A DNA stretch of 64,000 bases from JAFAFN01 sp963707555 (GCA_963707555.1 CAVPQM010000004.1:264131-328130), one strand, 5' to 3'; numbered from the stretch's first letter, positions 1 through 12,629 are shown. A program made the numbers and translations. The notes: generated from the sequence alone by a model not told the origin.

Positions 1-54
1 CCGGAGTGCGCCGTGCCGGAGCCGGTGGTGGTGGGGCGAGCGGGGACCGACATG
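1..54 (-). CDS. 5' end of a gene downstream of the acyl-CoA carboxylase, cut by the window edge
   Basis: An ATG at 54-52 on the minus strand follows the stop of the carboxyltransferase gene by 4 nt and opens a frame to the window edge (starts MSVPARPTTTGSG). The spacing suggests the next gene of the same operon. In methylcrotonyl-CoA carboxylase operons this is often the biotin-carrying alpha subunit or an acyl-CoA dehydrogenase, but 18 residues are too few to identify it. Confidence 0.35.
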
Positions 55-58
55 AGGC

Positions 59-1672
<1,614 letters not shown>

Positions 1673-1679
1673 GGGCAGC

Positions 1680-1685
1680 ACCCTA
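1680..1685 (-). promoter_or_regulatory. -10 element (TAGGGT) of the carboxyltransferase gene
   Basis: TAGGGT on the minus strand ends 7 nt before GTG 1672, the spacing seen repeatedly in this window for presumed leaderless transcripts. Confidence 0.5.
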
Positions 1686-1734
1686 GCGACCGGCAACCTC
1701 CCTGCTGAAGGGGAGGGGGCCGACGGAGGGGGCG

Positions 1735-1740
1735 TACGAT
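1735..1740 (+). promoter_or_regulatory. -10 element (TACGAT) of the acetoacetyl-CoA synthetase gene
   Basis: TACGAT lies 10 nt before GTG 1751. With the opposing TAGGGT it forms a compact divergent promoter of about 80 bp. Confidence 0.4.
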
Positions 1741-1750
1741 CGCCCCCGAT

Positions 1751-3779
1751 GTGGACCCTGAGGACGGCACGTCCGGCGATGCAGCGGCAGGCGGTGCGGA
1801 CATGATCGGCGACGTGTTGTGGGAGCCGGGCCCCGACGCCCTGACGACGACGAACATCGGCCGGTTCGTGACCTGGCTCGAGGAGCAACGTGGTCTGACC
1901 TTCGACGACTACGAGTCGCTGCGGCGCTGGTCGGTCACCGCCGTCGAGGCGTTCTGGTCGGCCGCCTGGGAGCACCTGGGTGTGCGCGCCACCCCGTACG
2001 ACCGCGTGCTGTCGTCGCACGACATGCCGGGCGCGACGTGGTTCGAGGGCGCCCAGCTGAACTATTCCGATCACGCCCTGCGCTGGACGGGCGCCGACGA
2101 TGCGGTCGTCGCGTGGTCGCAGTCGCGTGACGTGGTGCGACTGAGTCGTGACGAGCTGCGTGACGCGGTCGCCCGGGCGCGTGCCGGCCTGGTCGCGCTG
2201 GGCGTCGGACGTGGTGACCGCGTCGTGGCCTACTCGCCGAACATCCCCGAGACGCTGATCGCCTTCCTGGCGACCGCGAGCCTGGGCGCGATCTGGTCCT
2301 CGTGTGCACCCGAGTTCGGCCCCGCAGCGGTCATCGACCGGCTCTCGCAGATCGAGCCGACGGTGCTGCTCGGCGTCGACGGCTATCGCCACGGGGCGAA
2401 GGCCATCTCACGGCTCGATGAGCTGACCGAGATCGCCGCCGCGCTGCCGACGTTGCGCGCGACGGTGCTGGTGCCCTACCTCGACCCGACCCAAGACGCG
2501 ACCGTGGTGAGCAGCGCGACGGGTGCGATCACCTGGAGCGACCTGCTCGCCCACGACGGTCCGATCGAGTTCGAACCCGTCCCGTTCGACCACCCGCTCT
2601 ACGTCCTGTACTCCTCGGGCACGACCGGGCTGCCGAAGCCGATCGTGCACGGCCACGGCGGCATGACCCTCGAGCACCTCAAGACGCTGTCGCTGCACGC
2701 CGACATGGGCCCCGGCGACCGGTTCTCGTGGTTCACCACGACGGGCTGGATGATGTGGAACTACCTGGTGTCCGGGCTGCTCGTCGGCGCGACGGTCGTG
2801 ATGTTCGACGGCGACCCGGGGTATCCGGACCTCTCGGCGCTGTGGCGCTTCGCGGAGCAGGCGGAGCTGACCTGGTTCGGCGTGGGTGCGCCGTTCCTGC
2901 ACAGCTGCCTGAGCGCCGGACTGCGACCGGGCGACGAGCTCGACCTGAGCCGTCTGCGCGCCGTGGGTTCGACCGGCGCGCCGCTCAGCCCCGAGGGTTT
3001 CCGGTGGGTCTACGACGCGGTCGCCGGTGAGGGAGGCAGGGAGCGCCTCGCACTCTCGTCGATCAGCGGCGGCACCGACATCTGCTCGGCGTTCGTCGGT
3101 GGCACCCCGATCGTGCCCGTGTACGAGGGCGAGATCTCGTGCCGCTACCTGGGCGCCGCGGTCGAGTGCGTCGACGCAGAGGGCCGCTCGGTGATCGGAG
3201 CACGCGGCGAGCTCGTCGTGACCGAACCGATGCCGTGCATGCCCGTCGGGTTCTGGGGTGATGACGACGGCTCCCGCTACCGTGCCGCCTACTTCGAGGA
3301 CCGGCCCGGGATGTGGAGCCACGGCGACTGGATCGAGCTGACCGAGCGGGGCACCTGCATCATCACCGGCCGCTCCGACGCGACGCTCAACCGCGGTGGC
3401 GTGCGCATCGGCACCGCCGAGATCTACCGGGTCGTCGAGGCACTGCCGTGGGTCGACGACAGCCTGATCGTGCACCTCGAGGACGCCCGCCGGAGACCTG
3501 GTGCTGTTCGTCGTCACGACCGACGAGCTCACCGACGACCGCGTCGCGGAGCTGCGCTCGCAGGTGCGGGGCCAGCTGTCGCCCCGACACGTCCCGGATC
3601 GCATCATCGGCGTCGACGCGGTGCCGACCACGCTGTCGGGCAAGAAGCTCGAGGTGCCGGTCAAGCGGGTGCTGACCGGTGCGCCGCTCGAGTCGGTCAA
3701 CGCGAGCGTGCTGAAGGACCCCTCCGCGCTGACCGCGCTGATCGACGCGGCCAGCGACGCAGGACTGCGCCGATCATGA
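1751..3779 (+). CDS. aacS: Acetoacetyl-CoA synthetase (frameshifted in this sequence)
   Basis: Acyl-adenylate-forming ligase that activates acetoacetate to acetoacetyl-CoA with ATP. Seen: N-terminal ACS domain (MPGATWFEGAQLNY), P-loop YSSGTTGLPKPIVHG near residue 290, SISGGTDICSAF near 440, GRSDATLNRGGVRIG near 540, and the C-terminal catalytic lysine context TLSGKKLEVPVKR. The frame breaks at about 3486: one extra C in GCCCGCC shifts it, and the family sequence resumes in the other frame (LVLFVVTTDELTDD) to the stop at 3779. Corrected length is about 675 residues, normal for the family. GTG 1751 fits a leaderless start; ATG 1802 is an alternative. Probably a sequencing error and not a pseudogene. 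Confidence 0.88.
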
Positions 3780-3803
3780 TGCGGTGTCGGTCATGATGAC
3801 GCC

Positions 3804-4544
3804 GTGACCACCACCCAGCTGGTCGTCATCGTGCTGGCCAGCTTCGCCGGCGCGCTCGTCAAGGGAGTGACGGGACTCGGCTACCCAGTGCTCGCGGTGC
3901 CGCTGATCGCTCTCGTGACGGGGATCGAGGACGCGGTCGTCGTCGTCGCGGTTCCCAACCTGGCGGCGAACATCATCCTCTGCTGGGAGGCACGCGACGC
4001 TCGTGGTGAGGCGCGGGACCTCGGTCGGCTCGTCGGGCTCGGCATCGTCGGTGCGGTCATCGGAACGGTCGCGCTCGTCCACCTGCCCGAGCAGCCGCTG
4101 CTGATCGCCCTCGCGCTCACCGTCGCGGTGTTCGTGGTCCAGATGATCCGGCGACCCGAGCTCGGTCTCGACCCGGCGACCGCCACGCGGTGGTCGCCGG
4201 TCGCCGGCCTGTTCACCGGACTGATGCAGGGCGCCGTCGGGGTGTCCGGGCCCATCGTGGCCACCTGGCTGCACGGCTACCGCCTGGCGGTCCAGACCTA
4301 CGTGTTCTCGGTGACAATCATCTTCGGTGTCACGGGTGCGGTGCAGATCGTCGTGCTCGCCGCGCAGGGTCAGCTGCACGGTGACCGCCTGCTCGGCGCG
4401 CTGCTGGCGGGGCTCGGCGTCGCGGTGGCGCTGCCGTTGGGGCTGCGCCTGCGGCACCGACTCTCGGGACCAGCCTTCGAGAAGGTCGTGCTCGGAGTGC
4501 TGCTCGTCTCGGCGGTCTCGCTGGTGTTCGAGGCGTTCACCTGA
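3804..4544 (+). CDS. TauE/SafE-family membrane permease
   Basis: 246-residue polytopic membrane protein of the TauE/SafE (sulfite exporter-like) family. The two-repeat pattern is visible: FAGALVKGVTGLGYPV near residue 13 and GLFTGLMQGAVGVSGPI near 133, each the family's glycine-rich re-entrant motif, with about eight hydrophobic segments. The transported ion cannot be read from sequence; sulfur oxyanions and organic acids are known substrates of relatives. The GTG start has CATGAT 6 nt upstream, suggesting a leaderless transcript. It sits 24 bp after the acetoacetyl-CoA synthetase, so co-transcription is also possible. Confidence 0.85.
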   Translation: MTTTQLVVIVLASFAGALVKGVTGLGYPVLAVPLIALVTGIEDAVVVVAVPNLAANIILCWEARDARGEARDLGRLVGLGIVGAVIGTVALVHLPEQPLLIALALTVAVFVVQMIRRPELGLDPATATRWSPVAGLFTGLMQGAVGVSGPIVATWLHGYRLAVQTYVFSVTIIFGVTGAVQIVVLAAQGQLHGDRLLGALLAGLGVAVALPLGLRLRHRLSGPAFEKVVLGVLLVSAVSLVFEAFT

Positions 4545-4564
4545 GGCGGATCCACTCGGTGCCC

Positions 4565-4570
4565 TAGCGT
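4565..4570 (+). promoter_or_regulatory. -10 element (TAGCGT) of the MOSC gene
   Basis: TAGCGT ends 6 nt before ATG 4577; presumed leaderless transcript. Confidence 0.5.
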
Positions 4571-4576
4571 GCCGAC

Positions 4577-5359
4577 ATGACCGAGTTGGGCACCGTCCAG
4601 GCCTGCTGGCGCTATCCGGTGAAGTCCATGCAGGGGCTCTCCGTCGACCACCTCCAGCTGTTCGAACGCGGCGTCGTCGGCGACAGGGTCCGAGCGCTCG
4701 TCGAGACCGCGGGCGGGCACCTCATGTCGGCGAAGCGGACCGCAGCGCTGCTCGAGGCGTCGGCCGACGACCACAGCATCACCCTGCCCGACGGCTCCGT
4801 CGTGGCATGGGACGACGTCCACGCCGACGCCCGCCTGTCCGAATGGCTCGGCAAGGACGTGCAGCTGTCGGAGCCGCTGCCGGGCCACCAGCTCAGCTAC
4901 GAGATGACCTTCGACCCGCCCGACGACGATGCCGAGTACGTCGAGATCCCGGCGCCCGTGGGGACCTTCGTCGACCTGGCGCCGCTCCACGTCGTGAGCA
5001 GCGCCACCCTCGACGGCGCCGCGGCATCGCGACCGGACCTGAACTGGGACGCACGCCGCTTCCGGCCGAACCTGGTGCTCGACACCGAGGGCGGCGCGTT
5101 CGTCGAGAACGAGTGGGTCGGGCGTTCGCTTCGCTTCGCCTCCGGAGCCACGATCCGGGTGGCGCAGGCCACGGTCCGCTGTGCGATGCCGCTTCGCTCC
5201 CAACCGGAGCACGCCGGTCGCTCGGCGCTCGGTCGGCAACCGGAGCTGTTCCGGGCGATGAGCGAGCTCAACACCGAGTACCCGAACCACCTGGGTGTGT
5301 ACGTCGACGTCGAGGTGCCCGGACGGGTCGCCGTCGGCGACCGCGTCGAGCTGGTCTGA
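4577..5359 (+). CDS. MOSC-domain protein (molybdenum cofactor sulfurase C-terminal type)
   Basis: 260-residue protein with a MOSC N-terminal beta-barrel (ACWRYPVKSMQGLSVD at residues 9-24) and a MOSC domain containing RRFRPNLVLDT and a conserved cysteine in ATVRCAMP. MOSC proteins bind or transfer sulfur on molybdenum cofactor or act as molybdoenzyme-like reductases (mARC/YcbX-like). The YcbX-type N-terminus favours an accessory or detoxification role. It lies directly before moaA, consistent with molybdenum cofactor metabolism. Confidence 0.85.
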   Translation: MTELGTVQACWRYPVKSMQGLSVDHLQLFERGVVGDRVRALVETAGGHLMSAKRTAALLEASADDHSITLPDGSVVAWDDVHADARLSEWLGKDVQLSEPLPGHQLSYEMTFDPPDDDAEYVEIPAPVGTFVDLAPLHVVSSATLDGAAASRPDLNWDARRFRPNLVLDTEGGAFVENEWVGRSLRFASGATIRVAQATVRCAMPLRSQPEHAGRSALGRQPELFRAMSELNTEYPNHLGVYVDVEVPGRVAVGDRVELV

Positions 5360-5408
5360 CCGCCTGCGGTCGGGTGGGGAGCGCGAAGGGGCCGTAGGGT
5401 CGGTTCGG

Positions 5409-5414
5409 TAGAGT
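5409..5414 (+). promoter_or_regulatory. -10 element (TAGAGT) of moaA
   Basis: TAGAGT ends 6 nt before GTG 5421; presumed leaderless start of the moa operon. Confidence 0.5.
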
Positions 5415-5420
5415 TCGGGC

Positions 5421-6416
5421 GTGATCCAGGCACGGGGGCAACTCGAGGACGGTTACGGCCGGGTCGCGCGCGATCTCCGGGTGTCGGTCACCGACCACTG
5501 CGACCTGCGCTGCGTCTACTGCATGCCGGAGGACGGGCTCGACTGGCTCGACCCCGCCGAGCAGCTGACCTTCGACGAGATCGAACGTCTGGTCTCGATC
5601 TCGGTGTCGCTCGGCGTGCGCACCGTGCGGCTCACCGGCGGGGAGCCGCTCATGCGGCCCAAGCTGCCACGACTGGTCCGGTCGCTCGCAGCCCTCGACC
5701 TCGACGACCTGTCGATGACGACCAACGCGACCACGCTCGCACGGCACGCGGACGAGCTCGCGGCAGCGGGGTTGCGGCGGGTGAACGTCAGCCTCGACAC
5801 GCTGAGCCGACACCGCTTCGAAGCGATGACGCGCCGCGATGCTCTGGACCGGGTGCTGGCGGGCATCGACGCAGCGCGCCGCGCCGGGCTGTCGCCCATC
5901 AAGATCAACGTGGTGCTGGTCGACGGGACCAACGACGACGAGATCCTCGACTTCGTCGAGTTCGCCCGGGCGACCGGTTGCGACGTGCGCTTCATCGAGG
6001 ACATGCCGCTCGGCGGTGGCGGTGCCTGGCACCCCGAGATCGTGGTGCCCTCGGCGCGCATCGTGGCAACCATCGAGCAGCGCCACGCACTCGTCCCCCT
6101 CGAGCGAGGCTCCGAACCCGCGGCGGGCTATCGCTTCGCCGACGGTGCCCCCGGGCGGATCGGCGTGATCTCGAGTGTCACCGAGCCGTTCTGCGAGCAG
6201 TGCGACCGGCTGCGCCTCACCGCGGATGGCCAGCTCCGCACATGCTTGTTCGCCCACGTCGAGACCGACCTGCGCACGCCGCTGCGTTCGGGCGCGAGCG
6301 ACGCCGATCTGTCCGACCTGATCCGCGGCGCCGTCGCTGACAAGGGCCCGGGCCACATGATCGGCCGCGTCGGGTTCGAGCAGCCGGTGCGGCTCATGTC
6401 GCGCATCGGTGGGTAG
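5421..6416 (+). CDS. moaA: GTP 3',8-cyclase MoaA
   Basis: 331-residue radical SAM enzyme for the first step of molybdenum cofactor synthesis, converting GTP to 3',8-cyclo-H2GTP. Seen: the CxxxCxxC radical-SAM cluster CDLRCVYC near residue 30, TGGEPLMRPKLP, a second cluster in FCEQCDRLRLTADGQLRTC near 257-275, and the diglycine C-terminus (SRIGG) needed by MoaA. Length is normal. It starts a four-function moa set (moaA, moaD-mogA, moaE) on the plus strand; moaC and moeA are absent here. Confidence 0.95.
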   Translation: MIQARGQLEDGYGRVARDLRVSVTDHCDLRCVYCMPEDGLDWLDPAEQLTFDEIERLVSISVSLGVRTVRLTGGEPLMRPKLPRLVRSLAALDLDDLSMTTNATTLARHADELAAAGLRRVNVSLDTLSRHRFEAMTRRDALDRVLAGIDAARRAGLSPIKINVVLVDGTNDDEILDFVEFARATGCDVRFIEDMPLGGGGAWHPEIVVPSARIVATIEQRHALVPLERGSEPAAGYRFADGAPGRIGVISSVTEPFCEQCDRLRLTADGQLRTCLFAHVETDLRTPLRSGASDADLSDLIRGAVADKGPGHMIGRVGFEQPVRLMSRIGG

Positions 6417-6474
6417 GAGAGCCGCTGATGGACCAGCGGTGGAGGAGTCAGCGGTGGAAGAGCAGAGGAGCTCG

Positions 6475-7269
6475 ATGACGACGGTGTTGATGTTCGCCCG
6501 GGCGCGTGAGCTCGCGGGGACGAAGTCGACCGTGATCGACGGGGCGACCGTGGCGGACGTGTTGCGCGTCGCCGGCGATCGCTACGGCGACGAGTTCATG
6601 ACGTTGAGCGACACCTGTTCGGTCGTCGTCGACGGCGAGGTCGTGCTGCCGGATGAGTTCGCGACCCGTGCCCCGGGTGGCGAGCTCGCGATCCTGCCGC
6701 CGGTGTCCGGCGGCGCGATCGACGAGGACAGCACAGCGGGCCAACGCCTCGACGAGGACGGCGGCGATCAGCACCATCGACACGACGCACCGTCGATCGG
6801 CGTGGGCGTCCTCACCGTGTCGGACCGAGCGGCCAGAGGGCAGTACGAGGACCTGACCGGACCGTCGCTCGAGATCGCCCTGCTGGACGCGCTCGACGCA
6901 GAGGTCGTCGCCCGCGCCGTCGTTCCCGACGAGTTCGATCGCATCGTCGAGGTCGTGCGCGAGTGGTGCGACGGCGGGCTCATCGACCTGGTGGTGACCA
7001 CCGGGGGCACCGGGTTGTCGCCGCGGGACGTCACGCCCGAGGCGGTCCGCTCCCTGCTCGACGTCGAGGCGCCGGGCCTCGCAGAGCTCATGCGGGCGAG
7101 GGGTCTGGAGCACACCCCGATGGCGGCGTTGTCACGGCAGGTCGTCGGTCGTCGAGGTGCCACGGTGGTGGCGGCCGTGCCGGGTTCGGTGAACGGAGCG
7201 GTCGAGAGCATCGAGGCGATCCTCGCCGTGCTGCCCCACGCCGTCGCGACCGCCGGCGAGCGGGCATGA
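6475..7269 (+). CDS. MoaD-MogA fusion (sulfur carrier plus molybdopterin adenylyltransferase)
   Basis: 264-residue fusion. Residues 1-80 are a MoaD ubiquitin-like sulfur carrier ending LPPVSGG with the diglycine at 6709-6714. After a charged linker of about 30 residues, residues 110-260 are a MogA/MoaB molybdopterin adenylyltransferase (VGVLTVSDRAARG, TTGGTGLSPRDVTPEA, PGSVNGAVE). MoaD needs a free C-terminal Gly-Gly to be thiocarboxylated, so here it must be cut out or work unusually. Known MoaD-MoaE fusions (MoaX of mycobacteria) are cleaved at the diglycine. ATG 6475 is chosen over the longer frame because AGAGGAG sits 4 nt upstream. The stop overlaps the moaE start (ATGA). Confidence 0.9.
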   Translation: MTTVLMFARARELAGTKSTVIDGATVADVLRVAGDRYGDEFMTLSDTCSVVVDGEVVLPDEFATRAPGGELAILPPVSGGAIDEDSTAGQRLDEDGGDQHHRHDAPSIGVGVLTVSDRAARGQYEDLTGPSLEIALLDALDAEVVARAVVPDEFDRIVEVVREWCDGGLIDLVVTTGGTGLSPRDVTPEAVRSLLDVEAPGLAELMRARGLEHTPMAALSRQVVGRRGATVVAAVPGSVNGAVESIEAILAVLPHAVATAGERA

Positions 7270-7691
7270 CCGGCGCGCTCGTCGTCGCTGGACTCGACGC
7301 CGAGTCGCTCGACGTGCGCGCCCTGGTCGACTCGGTGCGCCGCGACGATGCCGGCGGGCTCGTCGTGTTCGAGGGCACGGTGCGCACCCCGAACCACGGC
7401 CACGAGGTGCTCGCGCTCGACTACGAGGCGTGGGAGGACAAGGTCCCCGAGCAGCTCGAGCGCTTCGCTCGTGAGGTCGCCGAGGAGCACGACCTGCGCG
7501 CTGCGCTCGCCGTGCACCGAGTGGGTCGCGTCGAGGTCGGCGAGGCCGCGGTGGTGATCGTCGCGGTCGGTGTGCACCGCGACGCCGCGTTCGTCGGCGC
7601 CCGCGCGCTGATCGACCGCGTCAAGGACGAGGCGTGGATCTGGAAGAAGGAGCTCCGCGTCGGCGGCGAGGTCTGGATCGAGGGCTGCTGA
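7266..7691 (+). CDS. moaE: Molybdopterin synthase catalytic subunit MoaE
   Basis: 141-residue large subunit of molybdopterin synthase, which uses the MoaD thiocarboxylate to insert the dithiolene sulfurs into precursor Z. Seen: GLVVFEGTVRTPNHGH near residue 34, LDYEAWEDKV, VHRVGRVEVGE, and the C-terminal catalytic lysine region VKDEAWIWKKE. Its start overlaps the stop of the moaD-mogA fusion by 4 nt, implying translational coupling of carrier and catalytic subunit. Confidence 0.95.
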   Translation: MTGALVVAGLDAESLDVRALVDSVRRDDAGGLVVFEGTVRTPNHGHEVLALDYEAWEDKVPEQLERFAREVAEEHDLRAALAVHRVGRVEVGEAAVVIVAVGVHRDAAFVGARALIDRVKDEAWIWKKELRVGGEVWIEGC

Positions 7692-7737
7692 CGTCTGAGC
7701 CGCACCGCCCTGAACCGCCCCCACCCTGGAGCGCTGA

Positions 7738-8393
7738 CTACCAGGTGTCGTGGTGCACGATCCGGCTCATGTCGCGGCGGGCGCCGGGCTGGAAGTCGGT
7801 GCCGAGGGTGTGGGCGACGGGGATCAGCGCCCCCTGCATGATGTGGTCGGGGATGCCGAGCAGCTCGGCCGCCTCCTTCTCGTGCAGCAGGTGCAGCGTC
7901 GTCCAGCAGGTGCCCAGGCCGCGGGCCCGGGCCGCCAACATGAAGTTCCACGTCGCCGGCAGCAGCGAGCCCCACATGCTCGCCTGGATCATCACGTCCA
8001 TGCCGTCGGTGCGCATGTTCAGGCACGGGATGACCATGACCGGCACCTCGCCCATGTGCTCGGCGAGGTACTCGGCGGAGTCGATCACGCGCTTGGTCGT
8101 GGCGACGTAGTCCGGGTCGTCCGCCGGCAGGTTCGCCTCGGCCGCGGCACGGTCGCCGTAGAACAGCTCGAAGCCCTGGCGGTACAGCTCGCCCAGGCGG
8201 GCACGCTTCTCGGCGTCGGTGACGACGACGAAGTGCCAGCCCTGCGCGTTCGACCCGGTCGGCGCCTGCGCGGCCAGTTCCAGGCACTCGTCGATCAGCT
8301 CGGGCTCGACCGGACGCGAGAAGTCGAGTCGCTTGCGGACCGACCGGGTGGTCGACAGCAGCTCGTCGGGGGTCAGGTCGAGCAGGGGGTGGG

Positions 8394-8397
<4 letters not shown>
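7738..8397 (-). CDS. Nitroreductase-family flavoprotein
   Basis: 219-residue FMN-dependent nitroreductase-fold protein. The family start TTRSVRKRLDFSRPVEPE, the FMN-loop APTGSNAQGWHFVVV (residues 46-60) and the C-terminal LGTCWTTLHLLHEKE and LIPVAHTLG segments are visible. The physiological substrate is unknown. ATG 8397 overlaps the stop of the amidohydrolase gene (ATGA), so it is the last gene of a TetR-P450-amidohydrolase-nitroreductase operon. Confidence 0.88.
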
Positions 8398-10130
<1,733 letters not shown>

Positions 10131-10163
10131 AAAGCCCCCCTTGTGTGTCGGACCCGAGTGTAC

Positions 10164-10209
10164 GGGCCTCAGCTCCGCTGGCTCTCAGGCATGGGCCTCA
10201 GCTCCGCTG
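10164..10209. repeat. Direct repeat at the 3' end of the P450 gene
   Basis: A 17-bp unit (GGGCCTCAGCTCCGCTG on the plus strand) occurs at 10164-10180 and 10193-10209, a 29-bp offset. It contains the end of the P450 frame including its stop, so the stop region is duplicated downstream of the gene. Confidence 0.7.
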
Positions 10210-11445
10210 CGACTCCGGCGTGAAGGTCACCGGCATGGTCTTGATGCCGTTGACGAAGTCGGAGTGCAGACGGTTCGGCGGGCCGGCGAGCGCCATGTCG
10301 GGCAGCCGGTCGACGATCTGGCGCATGGTCGCCTTGATCTCGGCCCGAGCGAGGCTGGCACCCAGGCAGAAGTGCACGCCGCCACCGCCGAAGGTCACGT
10401 GGTCGTTCGGGGTGCGGGCGATGTCGAAGGCGTGCGGGTCCTCGAAGTGCTCCTCGTCGCGGTTCGCCGATGCGTAGTACATCACGACCTTCTCGCCGGC
10501 CTTGATCGGCACACCACGGATCTCGGTGTCCTTCGTGGCGGTGCGGCGGAAGTTGTGGATCGAGCTGCCCCAGCGCAGCATCTCCTCGACCGCCGAGTCC
10601 CAGAGCGACGGGTCGTCGCGCAGCATCTGCGCCTGCTCCGGATGCTCCATGAGGGCCAGCATCGAGTGGTTGATCAGGTTGCGGGTCGTCTCGTTGCCGG
10701 CCACGACCAACGTCACGAAGAACAGGTTGAGCTCCATGTCGTCGAGGCGATCGACCGTCGACCTCGGCGGTCACGAGCGCGGTCATGATGTCCTCACGGG
10801 GGTGCACCCGACGGTCCGCGGCGACCGCGTCGCACATCGCGTAGACCTCCATCGCGGCGACGGCCTCTGGCCCTCCTCGACCTGGTAGTCGGGGTCGTCG
10901 AACGAGCCGATGAGGCGGTTCGACAGCTCGACCATCTTCGGCCACGTCTCGGGCTCGAGGCCGATCATCTCGCAGATCATCTGCACCGGGACCTTGGCCG
11001 CCACGTCGTTGACGAACTCGCACTCGCCGCGCTCGGCGATCTCGTCGACGACCGCCGCGGCACGGTGGTCGATGTCCTCGACGAGCTTCGAGATCACCTT
11101 CGGGGTGAAACCACGTGAGACGAGCCGGCGGTAGCGGTGGTGCTTCGGCGGGTCCATGTTGAGGATGGTCAGGCGGATCTGCCCGAGCGCCTCTTCGTCC
11201 TGGTCGGGGATGAAGGTGCTGCCCAGCTCCGAGGAGAACGTCTCGGCGTCACGGCTCACGAGACGCACGTCGTCGTGCTTGGTGATGGCCCAGAAGCCGG
11301 TGCCGTTCGGCTCGGGGTGCCAGAACACCGGCGCCTCACGGCGCAGCAGGTCGAACTGGTCGTGGGGGACGTGGCGACCCCACGTCGCCGCCAGCAGGTC
11401 GATGTCGTCGAGCGTGAGCTCGGTGGTGTGGTCGGCGATGCTCAT
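10198..11445 (-). CDS. Cytochrome P450 (two compensating frameshifts in this sequence)
   Basis: About 415-residue heme monooxygenase. Seen across three frames: N-terminal FWAITKHDDVRLVSRD, ILNMDPPKHHRYRRLVSRGF, I-helix VVAGNETTRN, ExxR-region EEMLRWGSSIHNFRRT, and the heme loop VTFGGGGVHFCLGASLARAE. The frame breaks near 10868 (one base missing in CCAGAGGCC) and near 10757 (one extra base), so the net frame is restored. The heme-loop wording resembles CYP125/CYP142-like steroid-side-chain enzymes, but that subfamily call is only by resemblance. ATG 11445 overlaps the TetR stop by ATGA. Likely intact in the organism. Confidence 0.87.
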
Positions 11446-12086
11446 GTGGTTGCCCCCTGGTCGAGTCTGTCCCGGTCGAGTGTGTGCCGGTCGTTCGTGT
11501 GCCGGTCGTCGATGTGCCCGTCGGGGCCGACGACGCTGCAGAGCGCGGCCACGGCCATGTGGTCGGTCATGGTGTCCGGGTCGATGCGCCGGACCATGGC
11601 GAGGCCGAGGAGCATCCCGACCAGGACCGGCCCGATTGCCGACTCGTCGGTTCGGCTGGCCCAGATGCGATCGGCGTCGATGGATCCCCACGCCGCTCGG
11701 TAGCGCTCGGCGAGGCGCGCTCGGGCGCCCTCGTTGCGGATCGCGAAGCTCCACAGCTCGTGTTCGAGTGCGAGCCATCGGCCGTCGCCCACGGCGGGGT
11801 CGGTGAAGTTGTGCCACAGCGCAGCCATCTGCTCCGGGACGGTCGACGCGTTGACGAGCTCGGCGGTGACCACGGCGGCGACGTCGTCGACCCAGCCCTC
11901 GAGCAGCGCGAAGAGCAGCCCTTCCTTCGACCCGAAGTGGTCGTAGAGGGCGCCCGACGTGCGACCGGCCTCGCGAGCGATCGCGTCGACCGACGCGCCG
12001 TCGACGCCGTGTTCGGCGAAGAGCCGCGCCGCTGCTGCGAGCAGTGCCTGACGCGTGAGCGTGCGCCGTTCCCCCTGGGTCGCCAT
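11442..12086 (-). CDS. TetR-family regulator of the P450 operon
   Basis: 214 residues: an N-terminal TetR helix-turn-helix (residues 8-55, VDAIAREAGRTSGALYDHFG) and a ligand-binding domain. The C-terminal tail HIDDRHTNDRHTLDRD is encoded by a degenerate 15-bp DNA repeat at about 11465-11520. It is first gene of the operon, overlapping the P450 start by 4 nt, so it probably controls its own operon. CATAAG lies 6 nt before its ATG, and two TTATGT half-sites (plus strand) around 12094-12114 are operator candidates. Confidence 0.85.
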   Translation of the reverse strand: MATQGERRTLTRQALLAAAARLFAEHGVDGASVDAIAREAGRTSGALYDHFGSKEGLLFALLEGWVDDVAAVVTAELVNASTVPEQMAALWHNFTDPAVGDGRWLALEHELWSFAIRNEGARARLAERYRAAWGSIDADRIWASRTDESAIGPVLVGMLLGLAMVRRIDPDTMTDHMAVAALCSVVGPDGHIDDRHTNDRHTLDRDRLDQGATT

Positions 12087-12120
12087 CAGGAACTTATGTT
12101 GATGGCGTTATGTAACTGCG

Positions 12121-12552
12121 TCAAGGGCCCGTTCGTCGTGTGGCCCGGGCAACGCCGGCGCCGAGCAGTCCGATCCCGATGCCCACCGCTGCACCGCCGA
12201 GCCCCCGGCGCGCCGCACGTTCCGACATGCGGTGGTGGTTGGCGAGACCGCCGAGCAGGTCGGCCGCGTCCGCTCCCGCCGACGCGAGGAACCAGCCCGC
12301 GGTGTGCTCGCCGCTGCGGAGACCGCTCGAGGCGAGCATGCCGCCGACGAGTGCGTCGCGGTAGCCCATCGATCGCAGCAACAGGCTCGAGGTCGCCGTC
12401 TGCTCCGAGTCGTCGCCCCACAACTTGTTCGCCGTCTCCGGCGCGACGATGAACGAGACACCCGAGAGCGCTCGCAGTCCACCGACGACGATGGCGGCGC
12501 GATCCGTGATCGTCCGGCCGCCGACCCGTCGTGATGTGCAGTCCTTGCGCAT
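12121..12552 (-). CDS. Small membrane protein of unknown function
   Basis: 143 residues, not confidently assigned. It has hydrophobic segments near residues 20-40 and 65-80 and a glycine-rich C-terminal segment (AAVGIGIGLLGAGVA). The pattern resembles DUF4267-type integral membrane proteins, but this is uncertain. ATG 12552 is the first start of the frame. It is divergent from the methyltransferase-like gene at 12630 and ends 35 bp upstream of the TetR gene. Confidence 0.6.
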   Translation of the reverse strand: MRKDCTSRRVGGRTITDRAAIVVGGLRALSGVSFIVAPETANKLWGDDSEQTATSSLLLRSMGYRDALVGGMLASSGLRSGEHTAGWFLASAGADAADLLGGLANHHRMSERAARRGLGGAAVGIGIGLLGAGVARATRRTGP

Positions 12553-12617
12553 GGTCCCCCGATGTTCGCTGTCGATGTCCGGCGGAGCGTACCGAGCCGG
12601 TCCTCGCTCGGTGCTCG

Positions 12618-12623
12618 TAGGGT
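12618..12623 (+). promoter_or_regulatory. -10 element (TAGGGT) of the ICMT-like gene
   Basis: TAGGGT ends 6 nt before ATG 12630; presumed leaderless transcript. Confidence 0.5.
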
Positions 12624-12629
12624 GAGCCG

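Noticed and set aside
1673..2392. N-terminal extension of the carboxyltransferase to 777 residues
   Set aside because: It would overlap the 5' half of the divergent acetoacetyl-CoA synthetase and has no family similarity.
10198..11445. P450 as a pseudogene
   Set aside because: One missing and one extra base cancel out and all catalytic motifs survive; the error pattern matches other genes in the window.
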